The position numbers and the translations under genes were made by a program. Shown in pieces: positions 5,880 to 8,218 of a stretch of DNA of 8,218 nt. Each line of letters begins with the position of its first letter. Position 1 is the stretch's first letter. The notes below the pieces were generated by a model. That model made no database searches, was not told the DNA's origin, and saw nothing but the letters and a program-made list of their open reading frames with translations. The DNA is from Dehalobacter sp. CP (GTDB lineage Bacteria; Bacillota_B; Desulfitobacteriia; Desulfitobacteriales; Syntrophobotulaceae): positions 1-8,218 of the forward strand of contig VMEE01000041.1 of NCBI GenBank assembly GCA_009910795.1, in the 5' to 3' direction.

Positions 5880-6355
5880 TTTGGCAGCATGATAAGTGCT
5901 CTCTTGCGCCTATCACCAGGAACCCGGACTATCTTGAATTTGCCCGGAGAGGCGGCTAGGAGCGCGCCTATGGCACCATTGAGGAGATCCTTATCCACGC
6001 CAAGGATCCCGCGCAAAGTGGCATATGTGGCCCGGTGGTCACTCCTGGCGGCCAAATATCGCTCTATCCTCTCTGCTCGGGATACCTCTGCATGTGTGGG
6101 CTCGCTTCTCCTCTCCTTCAACCCGTGGATTAGCCTGAGCTGGATGAGTTGATTCTCTGAGAGAGTATCCCTATCCTTCTCCAAGGAGGCCAATTTAAGG
6201 CGCAAGGCGGCTATCTCCTGCCTATCCGCAAATTGCTCTCCCTTGAGGGCGGCGATCTCATCCTGAAGGCTCTGGAGGGCTTGCAGGAAGGAGGCGGGCA
6301 CGGTCACTATGGGCGATGCAAAAGAATTTATGCCTTCGGCTACAATGTCTTGCAT
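5876..6355 (-). CDS. Coiled-coil plus winged-helix-like protein, 159 aa
   Basis: The ATG at 6355 (reading leftwards) has GTGGTG about seven bases upstream and is preferred over in-frame TTG 6376 and ATG 6370. Residues 23-80 are a long coiled coil (SLQDEIAALKGE, RLKLASLEKDRDTL). Residues about 94-158 look like a winged helix: helix AERIERYLAAR, a helix-turn-helix around TYATLRGILGVDKDLLNGAI, then a basic two-strand wing (FKIVRVPGDRRKRALIMLP). It probably oligomerises and binds DNA; partition, replication or transcription roles are all possible. It is the second gene of an operon with an AbrB-like protein, 23 bases downstream of it. Confidence 0.75.
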   Translation of the reverse strand: MQDIVAEGINSFASPIVTVPASFLQALQSLQDEIAALKGEQFADRQEIAALRLKLASLEKDRDTLSENQLIQLRLIHGLKERRSEPTHAEVSRAERIERYLAARSDHRATYATLRGILGVDKDLLNGAIGALLAASPGKFKIVRVPGDRRKRALIMLPK

Positions 6356-6656
6356 GTTTATGCACCACATAAACAAAGTTAGGCGGTTAGGCCTTCTTCA
6401 AGAGGGCTCTTGCTGCCTACCTTTTCAACTTTTCCGACAACCACGAACTTGATTATATCGCCGGCTCGCGGATCGCCGATAAGCTCCCTGATGGTCATTG
6501 GAATTGTCACTCTATTCTGCTTATCCAATTTAGCCAATACTTCATACATGCTTATCCTATTCTCCTTATATCTATTTATACTTTATCTATTTATATCCTA
6601 GAAATGGGGAAACCTTTATATTCTATCCTATCCTATAAGGTTCTTGGTGCATAAAC
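6356..6656. repeat. 11-base inverted pair at two ribosome-binding sites
   Basis: GTTTATGCACC (6356-6366) is the exact reverse complement of GGTGCATAAAC (6646-6656). On each coding strand the element supplies the GGTG Shine-Dalgarno just before a start: ATG 6355 on the - strand and ATG 6659 on the + strand. The pair encloses the AbrB-like gene and its promoters. It may be a shared translational or regulatory element, or a relic of duplication. Confidence 0.6.
6379..6549 (-). CDS. Second AbrB/SpoVT-like DNA-binding protein, 56 aa
   Basis: ATG at 6549 reading leftwards to TAA at 6381-6379. The N-terminal half has the AbrB signature: VLAKLDKQNRVTIPMTIREL (residues 4-23), followed by GDIIKFVVVGKVEKV strands. 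It lies well on the swapped-hairpin fold and is only weakly like the 2821 copy. A leader of about 18 bases with AAGGAG precedes it. AbrB-like proteins act as repressors or as antitoxins; the downstream gene shows no toxin motif (no PIN or MazF pattern), so an autoregulated DNA-binding pair is the simplest reading. Confidence 0.8.
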   Translation of the reverse strand: MYEVLAKLDKQNRVTIPMTIRELIGDPRAGDIIKFVVVGKVEKVGSKSPLEEGLTA

Positions 6657-6658
6657 GC
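6550..6658. promoter_or_regulatory. Divergent promoter region with repeated TATA boxes and TATCCTAT elements
   Basis: On the - strand, two TATAAATAG boxes lie in a 12-base direct repeat (+ strand TATCTATTTATA at 6569-6580 and 6584-6595, 15 bases apart); the distal one predicts a start near 6567 with a short leader, the proximal one a nearly leaderless transcript. On the + strand, a purine-rich GGGGAAAC precedes TTTATATT (6615-6622), a good BRE-TATA pair for the gene at 6659. TATCCTAT occurs at 6553-6560, 6624-6631 and 6629-6636, with TATCCTAG at 6594-6601, as expected of an operator cluster. Confidence 0.65.
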
Positions 6659-6805
6659 ATGTACGATAAAAGGACAGCAACAGGAAGCCGGGCGATACCT
6701 GGCTATGTAACGGACAACCTGAATTACTACCTGGATCGCGAGGCAGCGGGCGATTCTGAGGCATCGCAGAAGATCCTTGAGATCAGCAACAGGTGGGGAT
6801 TCTAA
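6659..6805 (+). CDS. Hypothetical protein, 48 aa
   Basis: ATG at 6659 with GGTG at 6646-6649, nine bases upstream, behind a BRE-TATA promoter. The product is Tyr- and Asn-rich in the middle (AIPGYVTDNLNYYLDREAAG) with a helical C-terminus (EASQKILEISNRWGF). It is soluble and not recognised. It is transcribed away from the AbrB-like operon, and the ATG of a following frame touches its stop codon (TAAATG). Confidence 0.6.
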   Translation: MYDKRTATGSRAIPGYVTDNLNYYLDREAAGDSEASQKILEISNRWGF

Positions 6806-6833
6806 ATGATCCCCCCCTTGCCGGTTTTATGAG

Positions 6834-6935
6834 ATGCACCCTGATGGAGAGCAGTACATTGGATTTTGCGCTCGCCCGGATGAGCATGGTCAGGCTTGCA
6901 TCTGGTTTGAATGTGATAAGATTTCTAATTTTTGA
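6834..6935 (+). CDS. Very small protein, 33 aa, possibly frameshifted at a C7 run
   Basis: The frame from ATG 6834 encodes a balanced sequence (GEQYIGFCARPDEHGQACIW) with three Cys and two His, but no ribosome site precedes it. Upstream, an ATG at 6806 directly follows the previous stop and reads only eight codons through a run of seven C (6811-6817). With six C it would join this frame as a 42-aa protein. A real homopolymer slip or a sequence error would both explain this. A competing frame from ATG 6829 (42 aa) looks less protein-like. Confidence 0.4.
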   Translation: MHPDGEQYIGFCARPDEHGQACIWFECDKISNF

Positions 6936-6946
6936 CAAGTTTTCTA

Positions 6947-6964
6947 ATACATACTAGTATGTAT
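6947..6964. repeat. Perfect 18-bp palindrome
   Basis: ATACATACTAGTATGTAT is fully self-complementary, with a TTTCTAAT direct repeat just upstream (6922-6929 and 6941-6948). It lies in the 220-base stretch 6936-7155, which holds no convincing gene. A dimeric-regulator operator, a terminator-like element or a replication site are possible. Confidence 0.75.
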
Positions 6965-7098
6965 GCTGATATAAGCTTTTCCTGCCAGTGGGCTCACTGC
7001 TCTCGGTTGGTTTGGACAGTCCCTATTATTATCAAGCCCTGATTATGATACGCATTGGGCCATTGACTGTAAGTTTTCCATGGGCTACGCTGATTAAA

Positions 7099-7144
7099 TT
7101 TATATAGTTATTTTGACAAAGGGTATCATTGGCATTATGATGCC
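7099..7144 (+). promoter_or_regulatory. TATA promoter with nested inverted repeats, upstream of the RHH-primase operon
   Basis: TTTATATAG (7099-7107) predicts a transcription start near 7128-7132. ATCAT (7125-7129) pairs with ATGAT (7137-7141), and GGCAT (7131-7135) pairs with ATGCC (7140-7144), so two short inverted repeats overlap the start site. Such a site is suitable for autorepression by the RHH protein encoded immediately downstream (inference). Confidence 0.55.
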
Positions 7145-7155
7145 AGGTGAAAAGA

Positions 7156-7311
7156 ATGATGACAGATTGCATACATGCGAAAGTGACAGAAAGGCAGAGA
7201 ACGGCGGTGGAGTGCGTCGCTTATGACCACGATTCTTCCATAGGAGAGGCAGTCAGGAAGATTCTAGACGCGGGCATTGCGGCGCTATGTATTGAGGTAT
7301 CCGAATGTTAA
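7156..7311 (+). CDS. Ribbon-helix-helix (CopG-like) protein, 51 aa
   Basis: ATG at 7156 with AGGTG seven bases upstream (a second ATG follows at 7159). The sequence fits an RHH domain: a strand around AKVTERQRTAVE, helix ECVAYDHD, turn DSSIG, then helix EAVRKILDAGIAAL. RHH dimers typically repress their own operon and, in small plasmids, set copy number by limiting synthesis of the replication protein. Here it is the first gene of the tight + strand operon ending in the AEP primase, with short inverted repeats at its predicted transcription start, which supports a CopG-like role by context. Confidence 0.75.
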   Translation: MMTDCIHAKVTERQRTAVECVAYDHDSSIGEAVRKILDAGIAALCIEVSEC

Positions 7312-7424
7312 GCAAAATAGTAAGGTGCCCGATGTTGCAAGCATCAGGCGGGCGTGGTTCACTCGCGACCCCTTCCAAAGGCACAACGAGGACTGATATA
7401 TATGTATACAACGATTCTATTTAA
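7305..7424 (+). CDS. Possible small protein, 39 aa (tentative)
   Basis: The ATG at 7305 overlaps the end of the RHH gene by seven bases; an internal ATG at 7332 has GGTG a few bases upstream. The C-terminus (KGTTRTDIYVYNDSI) looks ordered, the rest is Gly/Ser-rich. It fills an otherwise empty 90-base gap and overlaps the next gene by 23 bases. Coding evidence is weak and no family is recognised. Confidence 0.3.
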   Translation: MLSKIVRCPMLQASGGRGSLATPSKGTTRTDIYVYNDSI

Positions 7425-7569
7425 ATCTATCCTAGAGCAAAAGGAGCGTTCTTACTGCTCCGATTGTGGAAAGGCTACACGAATGGCCGATGATGACCTA
7501 GCAGAGCTTTATTCAAGCTCCGATTACTGCCAGTGTGATTGGCAGTTGTCCGACTCCGGGCGGTGGTGA
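7402..7569 (+). CDS. Small putative zinc-binding protein, 55 aa
   Basis: The ATG at 7402 has GAGGA about ten bases upstream; an in-frame GTG at 7354 would add 16 residues of poor quality. Cys19 and Cys22 (CSDCGK) and Cys43 and Cys45 (YCQCDW) could bind one zinc ion as a minimal ribbon, with an acidic helix between them (MADDDLAELYSS). Such proteins often contact nucleic acid or a partner protein. It ends two bases before the next start, so the two are probably coupled. Confidence 0.6.
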   Translation: MYTTILFKSILEQKERSYCSDCGKATRMADDDLAELYSSSDYCQCDWQLSDSGRW

Positions 7570-7571
7570 AG

Positions 7572-7883
7572 ATGGAGATAGATCGTGATAGGCTGATAAA
7601 TGCCATACTTTCGCCGTGCGGTGGTCTTATCGAAGCTGGAATCAGCGAAGATATGGTTTTCATTGCCGAAGGCGGCTTACATTTTCTCATCACAGGTGAG
7701 GACGGCGAACGCCTCAGCGATGCGGACCTGTTGACCATGAGCCATAACGAGGATGCACTCGCGGCCATGCTCTTCTGTGACCTAAAAAGCAGCTGGCAGG
7801 GGCTCACACACAAAGAAGACAAACAAGACGCCTGGAAGGTATGCGATGCAATAGCGGCGGCATTTGTTAAGGCGGTGGTCTGA
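7572..7883 (+). CDS. Hypothetical protein, 103 aa
   Basis: ATG at 7572 has GGTGGTG three bases upstream and starts two bases after the preceding stop, so it is chosen over an in-frame alternative at 7539. The protein is acidic and mixed alpha/beta: an N-terminal helix (DRDRLINAIL), strands around MVFIAEGGLHFLITGEDGE, then two helices (DADLLTMSHNEDALAAMLF; KQDAWKVCDAIAAAFVKAV). No motif is recognised. It lies directly before the primase gene (two-base gap), which suggests a replication-linked role by position only. Confidence 0.7.
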   Translation: MEIDRDRLINAILSPCGGLIEAGISEDMVFIAEGGLHFLITGEDGERLSDADLLTMSHNEDALAAMLFCDLKSSWQGLTHKEDKQDAWKVCDAIAAAFVKAVV

Positions 7884-7885
7884 GA

Positions 7886-8218
7886 ATGCCGGCCACCGAC
7901 GTCACGATTGAGCACTACCAGAGGCCCGAGGTCAAAGAGGGTATCCTGCGATATTGCCAGGGAGAACACGGGGCCCGAGCCCTCAACAGCGATGAGCACT
8001 GGTATCGAGGAACCGACGACATCAACCACACTGTCGCCCTCAGAGGCCCGGCCGATTACGAGGACACGATCAAGCGTGGGAGGACTCTTTATGCAACTTT
8101 GGACATTCTGGAGCAGGCGGTCTTTGAGACAGATTCGAAATGGGACAAGAAGGCAGGCCGGCCCGAGGTGCCTTTAGGGACTCTGGCGGATTGCCTGGCA
8201 TTTACTCTGAGCACGGAC
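7886..8218 (+). CDS. AEP primase (PriS-like) N-terminus, 3' partial
   Basis: The ATG at 7886 follows the previous stop by two bases, with GGTGG about eight bases upstream. The 111 codons run off the window with no stop. The N-terminal HYQRPEVKEGILRYC segment, a WYRG motif, and ADCLAFTLSTD at the end resemble the PriS-type AEP N-terminus, where the next residues normally form the DxD metal-binding motif. The start of the window carries the matching C-terminal part of such a domain (Asp then SIH) in a compatible frame. The two pieces are therefore probably one gene, with about 150-190 codons (DxD and SGxGxH motifs) lying outside the window. That joining is inference. Confidence 0.7.
   Translation, partial: MPATDVTIEHYQRPEVKEGILRYCQGEHGARALNSDEHWYRGTDDINHTVALRGPADYEDTIKRGRTLYATLDILEQAVFETDSKWDKKAGRPEVPLGTLADCLAFTLSTD

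Noticed and set aside
6410..6601. 63-codon + strand frame rich in Leu/Tyr/Ile
   Set aside because: It is the complement of the AbrB-like gene and its AT-rich promoter; the hydrophobic tail comes from repeated TATA sequences.
6986..6999. Hairpin CAGTG-GGCT-CACTG and possible tRNA in 6965-7095
   Set aside because: Only a 5-bp stem; no D, anticodon or T-arm pattern can be drawn, so no tRNA or attachment site is supported.
6959..7042. 27-codon frame starting inside the 18-bp palindrome
   Set aside because: No ribosome site, hydrophobic C-terminus without pattern, and the start is part of a symmetrical DNA site.
7475..8029. 184-codon open frame on the - strand
   Set aside because: Antisense to the 103-aa gene and the primase start, which have good ribosome sites and coupled spacing; Ser-rich composition is typical of a shadow frame.

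Overview
The window looks like most or all of a small archaeal plasmid or virus-like replicon, probably from a methanogenic or methane-oxidising euryarchaeon of the Methanosarcinales type (Methanosarcina, Methanothrix, Methanoperedens relatives). The archaeal signs are TATA-box promoters without bacterial -35/-10 pairs, oligo-T terminators, Shine-Dalgarno sites of the GGTG/GGAGG type, AbrB-like and ribbon-helix-helix (RHH) regulators, and an archaeo-eukaryotic primase (AEP) replication protein. The lineage is inference; no host marker gene is present.

Layout. (1) 1-2707, + strand: the C-terminal part of a large replication protein (end of an AEP catalytic domain, PriL-like iron-sulfur domain, SF3/D5 helicase, zinc ribbon), followed by a 52-aa gene and an oligo-T terminator. 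An array of TGTCTACA/TGTAGACA elements lies inside the 3' end of the big gene. (2) 2770-4888, + strand: a TATA promoter with an operator-like inverted repeat, then an AbrB-like regulator and a tight run of small, mostly unrecognised genes (48, 47, 84, 42, 44, 53, 193, 46 and 50 aa), many overlapping by a few bases and with strong Shine-Dalgarno sites. The last is a single-pass membrane protein. (3) 4889-5276: one doubtful reading frame, then a noncoding region with an inverted repeat and a direct repeat. (4) 5277-5660: an RHH + helix-turn-helix regulator. (5) 5661-5875: an AT-rich convergent intergenic region full of palindromes. (6) 6549-5876, - strand: a second AbrB-like gene followed by a coiled-coil/winged-helix protein, with a divergent promoter region at 6550-6658. 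(7) 6659-7155: two very small genes, an 18-bp perfect palindrome and a promoter. (8) 7156-8218, + strand: a close-packed operon of an RHH protein, small proteins including a possible zinc-binding one, a 103-aa protein, and the N-terminus of an AEP primase that runs off the window.

The two ends fit together. The right end holds the N-terminus of a PriS-like AEP and stops just where the DxD catalytic motif is expected. The left end opens inside the same kind of domain just before its third catalytic Asp and SxH motif, in a compatible reading frame. The simplest reading is a circular element opened inside its replication gene, with roughly 450-560 bp missing. In that case the operon starting with the RHH gene at 7156 would run through the primase-helicase to the terminator at 2713-2725, giving an RHH-controlled replication operon. 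No integrase, capsid or packaging gene could be recognised. The element has at least four small DNA-binding regulators, and an ATAGGA/TCCTAT hexamer recurs in its noncoding regions, so tight control of copy number or gene expression is likely.
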